Below are positions 55,846 to 64,000 of a stretch of 64,000 bases of DNA, piece after piece. Source of the stretch: DTU013 sp964512095. Lineage in GTDB: Bacteria > Bacillota > Clostridia > Acetivibrionales > DTU013. A program made the position numbers and the translations under genes. Below the pieces are notes generated by a model, which was given only the letters and a program-made list of their open reading frames with translations, ran no database searches and was not told the origin of the DNA. Within the stretch, counting starts at the first letter, position 1. Each line of letters begins with the position of its first letter. The stretch spans positions 1 through 64,000 of the forward strand of contig CAZEIH010000016.1 in the NCBI GenBank assembly GCA_964512095.1, read 5' to 3'.

Positions 55846-56967
55846 TTGGAATATAGTATCGATTTCAAACATGTACGTTCACAAAAGCTGCTGCTGATAC
55901 CTCAACTCAAGCAGGCTATCGAAGTACTTGAAATGAGCTCCGGAGAACTCTTTCAATTTATTGAAGGCCAACTCGAAAAAAATCCTGCCCTTGAACAAGC
56001 ACCGGATAAAATGGCTTCAGAGGGATTGCACACCGATTTTGACACAGTAAACACAAATGATTATGAGCAGGATTCCCAGTCCAACGATCATTTTATAGAA
56101 GTACCGGAAAAACTCCTTTCCCTCAAACAATACCTTTTACTGCAATACGATGCACTGTGTCCCGATAAATGTAGCTTCAGTATCGGAGAATACCTGATTG
56201 ATAATATTGATGAGAATGGATATCTGAAGGTAGACATTGTTGAAGCAGCTGCCTTTTTTGATGTACCTGAGGCTTTAGTCCTTGAGGTTCTGGTGAATCT
56301 ACAGGGGTTAGATCCACCAGGTGTATGTGCAAGAGATCTGAGGGAATGCTTGCTTATTCAACTCAGACAGCTTGAAAGGCAGGATTTTGATGCAATACTT
56401 GTAGTTGACAGGTATCTGAATGCAGTTGCCGATGATGATCCTCGATATGTGGCGGAATCAACAGGCTTAAGTATTAGCCGTGTCATAGAGGCATTTAAGG
56501 TAGTAAAAAGCCTTGAACCAATACCTGGGAGGGAATATTGCAACAGCGAAGTAATGACCAGCACACTGCCTGATATAATAGTCCAGGATACTAAAGAAGA
56601 CCTACATGTTATATATAACGGGGAAGCATTTCCTAATGTATGTATATCAGAAGATTTTATGGCAAAACCATTGCTTTTGGGAGCTAAGGTCAACAGAAAA
56701 AGGAAGGACTGGATTAACAGTGCAGCATGGCTTATAAAGTGCCTTGAACAACGGGAGGATATTATTTTTACAATTGCGCAGAAAATATGCGAATTCCGTA
56801 GAGAATTCTTTAAAAGGGGACCAAAGGCTCTCAAACTAATCGATAAAAATTCATTTGCATCTTCGCTATACCTGCACGAATCCATACTAGACAAGGCCTT
56901 AGCAGGTAAATACCTGCAATGCAGATGGGGTATGTACGAATTGAGAAGCTTTTTCAGCGACACCTGA
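55846..56967 (+). CDS. rpoN: RNA polymerase sigma-54 factor, lacking the C-terminal RpoN box
   Basis: A 373-residue sigma-54 family protein; RpoN is usually about 430-480. Region I (residues 8-50, QKLLLIPQLKQAIEVLEMSS, the activator-interacting part) and the core-binding domain (LKQYLLLQYDALCPDKCSFS, LQGLDPPGVCARDLRECLLI) are intact. The helix-turn-helix region is present as YLHESILDKALAGKYLQCRW and YELRSFF. The frame then stops after FFSDT, before the C-terminal domain that carries the RpoN box (ARRTVAKYRE), which reads the -24 promoter element. A terminator follows at once, so the loss is not an obvious local frameshift. It should bind core enzyme but recognise promoters poorly. Confidence 0.85.
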   Translation: MEYSIDFKHVRSQKLLLIPQLKQAIEVLEMSSGELFQFIEGQLEKNPALEQAPDKMASEGLHTDFDTVNTNDYEQDSQSNDHFIEVPEKLLSLKQYLLLQYDALCPDKCSFSIGEYLIDNIDENGYLKVDIVEAAAFFDVPEALVLEVLVNLQGLDPPGVCARDLRECLLIQLRQLERQDFDAILVVDRYLNAVADDDPRYVAESTGLSISRVIEAFKVVKSLEPIPGREYCNSEVMTSTLPDIIVQDTKEDLHVIYNGEAFPNVCISEDFMAKPLLLGAKVNRKRKDWINSAAWLIKCLEQREDIIFTIAQKICEFRREFFKRGPKALKLIDKNSFASSLYLHESILDKALAGKYLQCRWGMYELRSFFSDT

Positions 56968-56979
56968 GTAGACGATTAT

Positions 56980-57009
56980 AGGGGACGAGGTTTGCATCCG
57001 TCCCCTTAA
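56980..57009 (+). terminator. Terminator after the shortened rpoN
   Basis: AGGGGACG, 11 bases, CGTCCCCTT. It begins 12 bases after the stop codon. Confidence 0.75.
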
Positions 57010-57011
57010 GG

Positions 57012-57323
57012 TTAAAATGGCCAGACCGGCTTTCCAGGCTGGCCTTGGTCAACCTTCAAGTAGCCTAGGATGCCCTCGGCACCGAAGTGTTCTTTTTCTA
57101 TTTCCCGGATTTTTTCGATAGCATAGTAATTTATTTCTCCAACCCTTTTTACATCTTCAGCATATTCACGTAGAGCTTCTATTTCTTTGGCTAGCAATAC
57201 CAGCTGACAATCATCCGAATTCAGTATCCTGTTTAATTCAGAAGTGTATTCATATCCGTCATCAACGTCATCTAAAGCAGTTTTTAAGAATGATAGAAGC
57301 TTGTTGGGGACCTTTCTGGTCAT
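57012..57323 (-). CDS. Hypothetical 103-residue protein
   Basis: An acidic, mainly helical protein (NKLLSFLKTALDDVDDGYEY, LVLLAKEIEALREYAEDVKR) ending in a short proline-rich tail GQPGKPVWPF. No family recognised. GGAGG is 8 bases before the ATG and the reading frame has normal codon use. It is convergent with rpoN and shares its terminator region. Confidence 0.65.
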   Translation of the reverse strand: MTRKVPNKLLSFLKTALDDVDDGYEYTSELNRILNSDDCQLVLLAKEIEALREYAEDVKRVGEINYYAIEKIREIEKEHFGAEGILGYLKVDQGQPGKPVWPF

Positions 57324-57437
57324 AAGGCATACCTCCTTTTAGAATAGATATATTATACAGCTATCCCATGTAGGTTAACAAACTTATTATTACTATGGGA
57401 CAAATACCATGAAATATATATATACCAGAGAGTTGAT

Positions 57438-57641
57438 GTGAGGCTAGGGGCTGGTTTGGTGAGAGCAAGAGGAGAAGGGGATAGAAAGATAATTATTAAC
57501 CATAGCTACTTGGAAGAAGCTTGGGAAATTAGGCTGAAGCTGCTGAAGCTAATAGCAGGGATTATTAAGGAGGAGGCGGAATACTATGGAGAAGGGGAAA
57601 CTGAACAATGTAGGAATATACGTCAGAATAAGCAGGGATGA
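57438..57641 (+). CDS. Possible small upstream frame of the recombinase
   Basis: A 67-codon frame from a GTG, with a helical middle (LEEAWEIRLKLLKLIAGIIK). It overlaps the recombinase start by 56 bases and has only a weak ribosome site. It may be a leader peptide or simply open by chance. Confidence 0.3.
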   Translation: MRLGAGLVRARGEGDRKIIINHSYLEEAWEIRLKLLKLIAGIIKEEAEYYGEGETEQCRNIRQNKQG

Positions 57642-59040
57642 CAATGGGGAGAACTTTGAGTCAATTGAAAACCAAAGAGATCTGCTCTTGGAGCATGTAT
57701 CAGTAAAACAGCTTGGCAGGGTTTATGAAGTCTATATTGATGATAATGTTTCAGGATCTGCGTTTGAGAGAGATGGCCTGGAACGGCTTAAGAATGATAT
57801 AGCTGCCGGCCTTATCGATATAGTGCTTCTAAAGGATCTTTCACGTCTGGGAAGAAACAATACTAAAACGCTACAAATGATTGATTACCTTGAAGAGCAT
57901 GGGATTAGGCTCCTGAGTGCAGACGGTAGGTATGACAGTGTGTTGGACAATGACACGGTAGGCATTGAGACATGGGTTAATGAGAGGTATGTTCGTGATA
58001 TTTCTAGAAAAATACGCTCGTGCCTCCGTTTTAAAATACAAAGAGGCGAGTATGTGGGGAAGGCACCGTTTGGATATAAGAAGTCTAGCAGTGAAAAAAA
58101 CAAGCTGGTTATTGACGAAGCACAAGCTTACATTGTTAGGATAATATATGACCTATATATTTCAGGATCCGGATATTCTGCCATATCGAAGCATCTAGAG
58201 AGAAAGGGATACCTATCGCCAAAGGGAGAGGGCTGGAATAGGATAACGGTCAGACGAATACTATGCTCCCGCGTATATATAGGTGATACTATACAGGGGG
58301 TCAGTGAAAAAATAAGTTTCAAAAGCAAAAAGACACGTAGGCTACCTGAGGAGAATTGGGTTGTTACAGAGGGAACTCATGAGGCTATAATCCCTATTGA
58401 TGTATTCCAAAAGGTGCAAACCCTTAGAAGGGAAAGAAATAGAGGCGAAAAATTCAGCAGAGGAGTCCATGCCTTAAGTGGCATTATATGCTGTGGCGAT
58501 TGCGGAAGCACTATGTATGCAAGAAAAGGTAAATATGGTGTAGCATATGTTTGTGGCAATTATTGCAGAAACGGAAGAATAGCATGTAGCAGTCATTTTG
58601 TTTATGAGAAGGATATTGTGGCAAGTATTTGTCAAGAGTTGTCCCGGTTATTCGAATGTAAGGAAGAAGTTCTCCAGCTGCAGTGTAAAATTGCGCAGCA
58701 AGGCCATAATGAAGATGATGCTTCCTATTCCAGGATGAGTTGCCAGCTGGAGGCAACCAGGCGCCAACAGGAGATTCTTTACAAAGACAGACTTGAGGGT
58801 AGGATATCGGAGAAGCTGTTTGAAAGAATGAATCTGCAGACAGAAAAAAGGCTAGGAATGTTGGAAAAAGGGCTTGAACATATAAATGAAAGATTTACCT
58901 GTTCATCGGACCCAATGAGGTTAGTAAAAGAAGCAAGGGTAATGCTTACAAAGGGAAAATTGACACGTGAGATGGCGGCTGCAACTGTAAGCTATATCTG
59001 TGTTGGGGATAAAGCTGTTATGATTGATTTAAAATACTAA
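57586..59040 (+). CDS. Large serine recombinase
   Basis: A 484-residue site-specific recombinase. The resolvase-type catalytic domain begins NNVGIYVRISRDDNGENFES, with the nucleophilic Ser in RIS; the YIDDNVSGSAFERDGL and LKDLSRLGRN blocks complete it. The middle Recombinase domain reads APFGYKKSSSEKNKLVIDEA, and a zinc ribbon CCGDCGSTMYARKG...CGNYCRNGRIAC follows, then a coiled-coil region (residues 370-430). AAGGAGGAGGCGG precedes the ATG. Such enzymes integrate or excise phages, transposons and skin elements. No clear element boundaries were seen around it. Confidence 0.93.
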   Translation: MEKGKLNNVGIYVRISRDDNGENFESIENQRDLLLEHVSVKQLGRVYEVYIDDNVSGSAFERDGLERLKNDIAAGLIDIVLLKDLSRLGRNNTKTLQMIDYLEEHGIRLLSADGRYDSVLDNDTVGIETWVNERYVRDISRKIRSCLRFKIQRGEYVGKAPFGYKKSSSEKNKLVIDEAQAYIVRIIYDLYISGSGYSAISKHLERKGYLSPKGEGWNRITVRRILCSRVYIGDTIQGVSEKISFKSKKTRRLPEENWVVTEGTHEAIIPIDVFQKVQTLRRERNRGEKFSRGVHALSGIICCGDCGSTMYARKGKYGVAYVCGNYCRNGRIACSSHFVYEKDIVASICQELSRLFECKEEVLQLQCKIAQQGHNEDDASYSRMSCQLEATRRQQEILYKDRLEGRISEKLFERMNLQTEKRLGMLEKGLEHINERFTCSSDPMRLVKEARVMLTKGKLTREMAAATVSYICVGDKAVMIDLKY

Positions 59041-59150
59041 ATACTGTAAAATGTAACAAGGAGATAGATATCCAGGCTCATCGAAGTATCACAGAGAAGT
59101 GCGTCTAATGTATCATAGTGGATTCAGGATATATCGGAGGATATTTTCAT

Positions 59151-60044
59151 ATGAAAAAAGCATTAATAGTATACAACCCCTTGTCGGGGAATAGAAATGT
59201 ACCTAAAAAGTTGGACTACATAGTTAGCCGCTTTATCGAAAAAAACATTTTGGCTGTTCCCTTCAGAATAAGTGTTGGCAGCGAGCCGAACCTTAAGCAA
59301 ATACTTTTGGAGGAAGAATTTGAGTGTATCGTAGTATCAGGTGGAGACGGGACTGTAAATTTCATTGCAAGCATATTGCTTGAAGCAGGTATGGATATTC
59401 CTTTGGGAATTATACCTGCCGGTACGTGTAATGATTTTGCACGAAGCCTGAATATACCCAACGATATCAAGAAGTGCCTTAATATAATATTTGAAGGTCA
59501 CATTTCACAAATAGATGCAGGGCTGATTAACAAGGAGAAATACTGCTTGAATACCTGCGCTGGAGGTAATTTTGTAGATGTGTCCTACAGCACTAACAGC
59601 GATCTTAAAAAGAATTTTGGTCCTTTGGCATATTATCTTACTGCTCTTGGCGAATTGGCTAATCTTAAATCAGTCAGACTGAAGCTGACTACAGATGATG
59701 AGATTGTGGAAGACGATTTTTTGCTTTTCTTAATCCTCAATGGAAAACACGCTGCCGGTTTTTCGAATCTCATAAGTGACGCTGATCTGTCTGATGGTTT
59801 TATGGATATCCTTCTTGTTAAAAACTGTCCTCATGTAGAGATGGCAGGTCTGTTTTTCAAGGTGCTTAACAACGACTTCGTTAATGACAGGAATGTTAGA
59901 TGGCTAAGAACAGCAAAATGCATTATTGAAGGCAATGGCAACTTTAATCTTAGTGTTGACGGCGAGGAGTGGAAAGGCCTTCCAATAAATATAGAATTCA
60001 TCCATAAGGTACTAAAGGTATTCACAGCCCTCAAAAGTAAATAA
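59151..60044 (+). CDS. Diacylglycerol/sphingosine-kinase-family lipid kinase (DagK/YegS-like)
   Basis: A 297-residue kinase: ALIVYNPLSGNRNVPKKLD at the start, VVSGGDGTVNFIASILLEAG with the nucleotide-binding GGDGT, PLGIIPAGTCNDFARSLNIP, and the C-terminal FNLSVDGEEWKGLPINIEF. The first ATG of the frame lacks a ribosome site; the chosen one has GGAGG 9 bases ahead. It probably phosphorylates diacylglycerol in membrane lipid turnover. It lies between the recombinase and spoIVA. Confidence 0.9.
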   Translation: MKKALIVYNPLSGNRNVPKKLDYIVSRFIEKNILAVPFRISVGSEPNLKQILLEEEFECIVVSGGDGTVNFIASILLEAGMDIPLGIIPAGTCNDFARSLNIPNDIKKCLNIIFEGHISQIDAGLINKEKYCLNTCAGGNFVDVSYSTNSDLKKNFGPLAYYLTALGELANLKSVRLKLTTDDEIVEDDFLLFLILNGKHAAGFSNLISDADLSDGFMDILLVKNCPHVEMAGLFFKVLNNDFVNDRNVRWLRTAKCIIEGNGNFNLSVDGEEWKGLPINIEFIHKVLKVFTALKSK

Positions 60045-60164
60045 ATTATCCGATTCACTGATGACCCTCCTTATCTTTTTTGTAATAATAGGATTTTTCG
60101 GACATATATATAAATTGTGAATCCCGTTCTTTTTGCATATCCATAGATTAAGGGGGGTTATCGG

Positions 60165-61643
60165 GTGGAAAGATACAGCATATATCAGCAGATAGCTGAG
60201 AGGACGCAAGGTGAAATTTATATAGGTGTTGTAGGGCCTGTTAGAACAGGGAAATCAACCTTGATCAAAAGGTTTATGGACCTGTTGGTCATACCGAACA
60301 TAGAGAATGTCTACAGCAGGGAAAGAGCAAAGGATGAACTTCCGCAAAGTGCTACAGGGCGCACGATTATGACGACAGAACCCAAGTTTGTGCCAAATGA
60401 AGCGGTTGAAATAATGCTAGATGAGGCTCTGAAGCTCAAGGTTAGAATGGTAGATTGTGTAGGCTATCTGGTTAAGGGTGCACTGGGGTATCTTGAAAAC
60501 AACTCGCCTAGGATGGTATCCACGCCGTGGTTTGACTACCAGATCCCTTTTGAACAGGCGGCTGAACTGGGAACAAAAAAGGTTATTAATGAACACTCAA
60601 CAATAGGTCTTGTGGTAACTACCGATGGCACTATTACTGATATCGACAGGGAAGACTATGTTGAGGCTGAAAAAAGAGTTATAAGCGAACTAAAGGAAAT
60701 AAATAAGCCCTTTGTCATTGTGCTGAATTCCGTAATTCCCAAGGATGAAGAAACTGAAAAATTGAGGCTAGAGCTTGAGGAAAGATACCAGGTTCCTGTA
60801 ATCAGTGTAAACTGCGCTCAGATGCACAGTGAAGATATGGCAGCGATAATGGAGCGTATTCTTTATGAATTTCCTGTGTGTGAAATAGGGATTAATTTAC
60901 CCAGATGGATTGAGTCTCTAGAACAGGATCATTGGCTGAGAGTCGATATGCTTCAGGCCATTAGGGATACACTGAGCGGGGTGCAAAAAATCCGCGAAGC
61001 AAAGGAAGCATTGGCAGGGTTTTATGAATATGAATTTATTAAAAGGGCTGATTTGGCGGAAATAGATGCAGGTTGTGGCAATATACTTATTACTATGGTA
61101 ACTCCAGAGGACCTGTTCTACAATGTGCTAAGTGACACAACAGGCTTGCCCATAGAAGGGGAGCATATGCTGATAGGGCTTATGAAGGATCTTGCCAGGA
61201 TTAAAAGAGAATATGAGAGAGTGGAGTTTGCCCTCCATGAGGTTAAACTAAAGGGATATGGCGTAGTTACCCCGCAAATGGAGGAAATGATGCTGGATGA
61301 GCCTGAAATTATTAAGCAGGGGAGTAGGTTCGGTGTAAAGCTGAAAGCAAGCGCCCCTTCGGTTCATATGATTAGGGCAGATATTGAGACGGAGATAGCA
61401 CCACTGGTAGGTACAGAGAAGCAGTCAGAGGAGCTGGTGAATTATCTTCTTAAGGAGTTTGAAAATGAGCCGGCTAAGATATGGGAGTCCAATATATTCG
61501 GTAAATCACTACATGAACTGGTTAGTGAAGGTTTACATAACAAACTGCTCAGGATGCCAGAGGATGCACAATTGAAGCTTCAGGAGACCCTCCAGAGAAT
61601 CATAAATGAGGGCAGCGGTGGCTTGATCTGCATAATACTGTAA
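60165..61643 (+). CDS. spoIVA: Stage IV sporulation protein A
   Basis: A 492-residue ATPase that polymerises on the forespore outer membrane as the base of the spore coat. The GTG start follows GGGGGGTTATCGG. The P-loop GVVGPVRTGKST lies at residues 21-32. Other conserved blocks: VYSRERAKDELPQSATGRTI, MVDCVGYLVKGALGY and STIGLVVTTDGTITDI with the sensor Thr, and the C-terminal tail ending SGGLICIIL that targets SpoVM-bound membrane. Present only in spore formers, where it is under sigma-E control. Confidence 0.97.
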   Translation: MERYSIYQQIAERTQGEIYIGVVGPVRTGKSTLIKRFMDLLVIPNIENVYSRERAKDELPQSATGRTIMTTEPKFVPNEAVEIMLDEALKLKVRMVDCVGYLVKGALGYLENNSPRMVSTPWFDYQIPFEQAAELGTKKVINEHSTIGLVVTTDGTITDIDREDYVEAEKRVISELKEINKPFVIVLNSVIPKDEETEKLRLELEERYQVPVISVNCAQMHSEDMAAIMERILYEFPVCEIGINLPRWIESLEQDHWLRVDMLQAIRDTLSGVQKIREAKEALAGFYEYEFIKRADLAEIDAGCGNILITMVTPEDLFYNVLSDTTGLPIEGEHMLIGLMKDLARIKREYERVEFALHEVKLKGYGVVTPQMEEMMLDEPEIIKQGSRFGVKLKASAPSVHMIRADIETEIAPLVGTEKQSEELVNYLLKEFENEPAKIWESNIFGKSLHELVSEGLHNKLLRMPEDAQLKLQETLQRIINEGSGGLICIIL

Positions 61644-61660
61644 GAAGTAAGATGTTTTAT

Positions 61661-61704
61661 AAGGGGATATTTCTCAGTAGGTGGGAAATATCCCCTTTAC
61701 TTTT
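61661..61704 (+). terminator. spoIVA terminator
   Basis: AAGGGGATATTTC, 11 bases, GAAATATCCCCTT followed by TACTTTTAT. A 13-base stem shortly after the stop codon. Confidence 0.85.
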
Positions 61705-61750
61705 ATCTACGTCTTCATTCATCGCTGACCTCTATAGGTTGGCGATGAAC
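61705..61750 (-). repeat. Dispersed palindromic repeat, copy F
   Basis: ATCTACGTCTTCA then TTCATCGCTGACCT, CTAT, AGGTTGGCGATGAA, a 14-base near-perfect palindrome. It resembles copies C and G but lacks the outer part. It sits directly after the spoIVA terminator. Confidence 0.72.
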
Positions 61751-61860
61751 CTCATTTACAAAGAAATTATCTCCATGCCAAAGTCTATGTTAATTTTCAT
61801 TGTTCTATGGTAAAATAATCAAAGCGAAAAGGACAACGAAAGCATATTTGGAGGATGATT

Positions 61861-63600
61861 ATGGACAGCAGGACATTGTATAATTTTTGGATGCAAAACG
61901 ATTATTTTGATGCAGCGACAAAAAGAGAACTGGAGCAGATCAAAGACGATGCTGCTGAAGTAGAAGAAAGATTTTATAAGGATCTTGATTTTGGAACCGG
62001 AGGTTTAAGAGGAATTATTGGAGCCGGTACCAACAGAATAAATATATATACAGTAAGAAAGGCATCCCAAGGGTTGGCTAATTATTTAATAAAAAACGTA
62101 AAGGATTCATCGGCCCGGGGGATAGCTATTGCATATGATTCCAGAAATATGTCGCCGGAGTTTGCAATGGAAGCTGCAAAGGTATTTGCTGCCAACGGCA
62201 TTATCGCTTATCTATTCGACGAACTCCGTCCTACGCCTGAACTCTCTTTTGCAGTTAGGCATCTTGGAGCCGCTGCAGGGATTGTAATCACAGCCAGCCA
62301 CAACCCAAAGCAATACAATGGCTACAAGGTTTATGGAGAGGATGGCGGTCAGCTTCCGTTGGAAGGATCAGAGGCAGTATTAAATGAAATCAATTCCATA
62401 AAAGATATAACCACCATAAAACCTATACCGGAGAAGGAGGCTTTTGAAAAAGGTCTCGTCAAGATGATAGGCAAGGATATAGATGATGCGTACATAAACA
62501 ACCTCAAAACTCTACTAGTGAATCCGGATGAGGTAAAAAAGGCAGCAGGTTCAATGAAAATAGTATTTACCCCCATTCATGGTTCGGGAAATAAACCAGT
62601 CAGAAGGATACTGGACGAAACCGGCTTCGAAAACGTGCTGGTTGTAAAGGAGCAGGAGCTTCCGGATCCTGGGTTTAGTACTGTAAAATATCCTAATCCT
62701 GAGGATAAAGACGCCTTTGAGCTAGCAATAGAATTGGCTAAGAAGGAGGATGTTGATCTGATAATAGGCACAGATCCTGATTGTGACAGGATTGGAGTGG
62801 TAGTTAAAAATTATGCCGGGGAATATGTAGTGTTAACCGGAAATCAGGTAGGCTGTCTATTGATGGAATACATACTTTCACAGAAAAAAAAGGCCAACTC
62901 CCTTCCTGCGAATGGATTTGTGGTGAAAACAATTGTTACAAGCGAGCTATCACGAAAAATTGCGGACTACTATAATGTAGAATTGATTGAGGTGCTCACT
63001 GGCTTTAAGTTTATCGGTGAGAAGATAAAGGAGCTCGATGAAACAGGCATAAAAAAATACCTCTTTGGTTTTGAGGAGAGCTACGGTTATCTGGCTGGAA
63101 CCTTTTCCAGAGATAAGGATGCAGTGGTTGCCAGTATGCTTATCAGTGAGATGGCCGCCTACTACACTAATAGGGGGATGTCGCTATATGAAGGGCTTCT
63201 GGAGGTATTTGAGAAGTATGGATATTTTGTTGAAGGCATAACCTCATTTACACTGGAAGGTAAGGAAGGAACTGAGAAGATAAGTAAGGCGATGGAAACA
63301 CTGAGATCGCAGAAATCAATCTACTTTAGAGAGGACAATCTGAAAGCCGTAAGAGATTACAAAACTAAGGAAAGAATGGCTATGGACAGTGGAAGCATAG
63401 AAAAAATCGAACTACCAGCCTCCAATGTACTGTACTATGAATTGGTGGATGAATCCTGGTTCTGCATCAGACCTTCAGGTACTGAACCAAAAATAAAAAT
63501 ATATTATGGCGTATTCGAAGCATCATCAGAAAAAGCATATAGTAGGCTTGAATATATCAAGGATAGTGTCACAGGAGTAATCAAAGGCCTCTTATATTAA
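61861..63600 (+). CDS. pgcA: Alpha-phosphoglucomutase
   Basis: A 579-residue phosphohexomutase. The phosphoserine loop is GIVITASHNPKQYNGYKVYG (TASHNP), the metal site IIGTDPDCDRIGVVV (DPDxDR), the sugar loop FGFEESYGYLAG and the phosphate site CIRPSGTEPKIKIYYG. Length and motif spellings match the long PgcA/YhxB type that interconverts glucose 1- and 6-phosphate and feeds UDP-glucose and wall polymer synthesis. The ATG at 61861 has GGAGG 6 bases upstream. Confidence 0.93.
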   Translation: MDSRTLYNFWMQNDYFDAATKRELEQIKDDAAEVEERFYKDLDFGTGGLRGIIGAGTNRINIYTVRKASQGLANYLIKNVKDSSARGIAIAYDSRNMSPEFAMEAAKVFAANGIIAYLFDELRPTPELSFAVRHLGAAAGIVITASHNPKQYNGYKVYGEDGGQLPLEGSEAVLNEINSIKDITTIKPIPEKEAFEKGLVKMIGKDIDDAYINNLKTLLVNPDEVKKAAGSMKIVFTPIHGSGNKPVRRILDETGFENVLVVKEQELPDPGFSTVKYPNPEDKDAFELAIELAKKEDVDLIIGTDPDCDRIGVVVKNYAGEYVVLTGNQVGCLLMEYILSQKKKANSLPANGFVVKTIVTSELSRKIADYYNVELIEVLTGFKFIGEKIKELDETGIKKYLFGFEESYGYLAGTFSRDKDAVVASMLISEMAAYYTNRGMSLYEGLLEVFEKYGYFVEGITSFTLEGKEGTEKISKAMETLRSQKSIYFREDNLKAVRDYKTKERMAMDSGSIEKIELPASNVLYYELVDESWFCIRPSGTEPKIKIYYGVFEASSEKAYSRLEYIKDSVTGVIKGLLY

Positions 63601-63639
63601 TTCGCAAAGGCCTCACCCATTCAACCATAATGGAAGCTC

Positions 63640-64000
63640 CTATCCGGCAGTCCTAATAGATGATGGTTGCCTGTCATAGGCATCGCTAAGCATTTCCTCG
63701 ATTTTTAGGCAGGGTATACAGATGTCACAATCACCCTGCCTTTTGCATCTTTTGTACAGGTCATAATCCACTGATGCGCATATATAGCACGGTCTGATAT
63801 TTGATAAAAAGCCATTCTCCAAACCTTCCAATGTCTCATAATTGCGAATTGTAATTGATGAGAATGGGAAATGCAAATTTCTATAATACATATTTTTTTC
63901 AAGGCGTTCAAAACTGTCACAAGTCTTCATAAAATACCAGGGCTTTGGTAATATACCCTCATTGTTGGTAGATGTGGAATCCTCCAGTAATACATCCGGA
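63640..64000 (-). CDS. Cysteine-rich protein, 5' end beyond the window
   Basis: The frame is open from the window edge and reads PDVLLEDSTSTNNEGILPKP, WYFMKTCDSFERLEKN and on to a stop; 120 codons are visible. The methionine at 63,930 is probably internal because the upstream residues continue smoothly. A cluster PCYICASVDYDLYKRCKR..GDCDICIPC has six cysteines near the C-terminus and may bind a metal or Fe-S group. No family recognised. Confidence 0.6.
   Translation of the reverse strand, partial: PDVLLEDSTSTNNEGILPKPWYFMKTCDSFERLEKNMYYRNLHFPFSSITIRNYETLEGLENGFLSNIRPCYICASVDYDLYKRCKRQGDCDICIPCLKIEEMLSDAYDRQPSSIRTAG

Noticed and set aside
55846..59040. rpoN split by an element carrying the serine recombinase
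   Set aside because: A terminator stands directly after rpoN, an oppositely oriented gene lies between, and no RpoN C-terminal fragment is found downstream in the window. It stays open only as a genome-wide question.

Overview
The window comes from a low-GC, anaerobic, spore-forming member of the Bacillota, class Clostridia. Evidence: the sporulation genes gpr and spoIVA, an S-layer (SLH) protein, a CsaB-type pyruvyl transferase, a c-di-AMP riboswitch, corrinoid genes (cobT and a RACo-like activator), an OadB-type sodium pump subunit, strong AGGAGG ribosome sites and frequent TTG/GTG starts. The genus cannot be fixed from the sequence. One run of exactly 100 N marks a scaffold join.

Bases 1 to about 9,300 are an accessory island of small, mostly one-gene modules: two Phd antitoxins beside dead Doc toxins, a complete Phd/ParE pair, acetyltransferases, a methyltransferase fragment, an inositol-monophosphatase-like protein, a HAD phosphatase and a VOC protein. 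Between modules in the first 5.9 kb recur short motifs (ACATAACA before, CGTTATATG after, and GGCCTTGACTCCG) placed as in integron gene cassettes with attC sites. Fragments of IS91, IS200/IS605 (TnpB) and another transposase lie among them.

Bases 9.4-21.8 kb are mixed. They hold a Ric-like protein, a P1B ATPase with an unusual CPG motif and a stand-alone HMA metallochaperone; a QueG-like Fe-S protein and a GH25 lysozyme; an aldo/keto reductase and TetR pair with a clear operator; tRNA-Ala; a broken MerR gene with an intact MerR-type promoter; HicAB; and a GC-rich operon of low-molecular-weight phosphatase, Y-family polymerase and YolD.

Bases 22-37 kb carry an SLH protein, arginase, a PurF paralogue without the N-terminal cysteine nucleophile, an E2-like protein without its catalytic histidine, a chemoreceptor, a two-domain ATPase, and a minus-strand oadB-oadG-glycosyltransferase-csaB cluster. 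CsaB normally pyruvylates the wall polymer that SLH domains bind, so it and the SLH protein probably work together.

Bases 37-64 kb look like core chromosome: riboswitch-controlled NlpC/P60 hydrolase, comEC, holA, rpsT, gpr, ligA, gltX, cobT, RACo-like protein, folate cyclo-ligase, CPBP protease, a truncated rpoN, a large serine recombinase, a lipid kinase, spoIVA and phosphoglucomutase. A palindromic intergenic repeat family (seven copies recognised) is scattered here and once at 14.1 kb; two copies supply or touch stop codons.

The best leads are the attC-like cassette array, the intergenic repeat family, the sigma-54 protein lacking its RpoN box, and the IS605-end-like hairpins.
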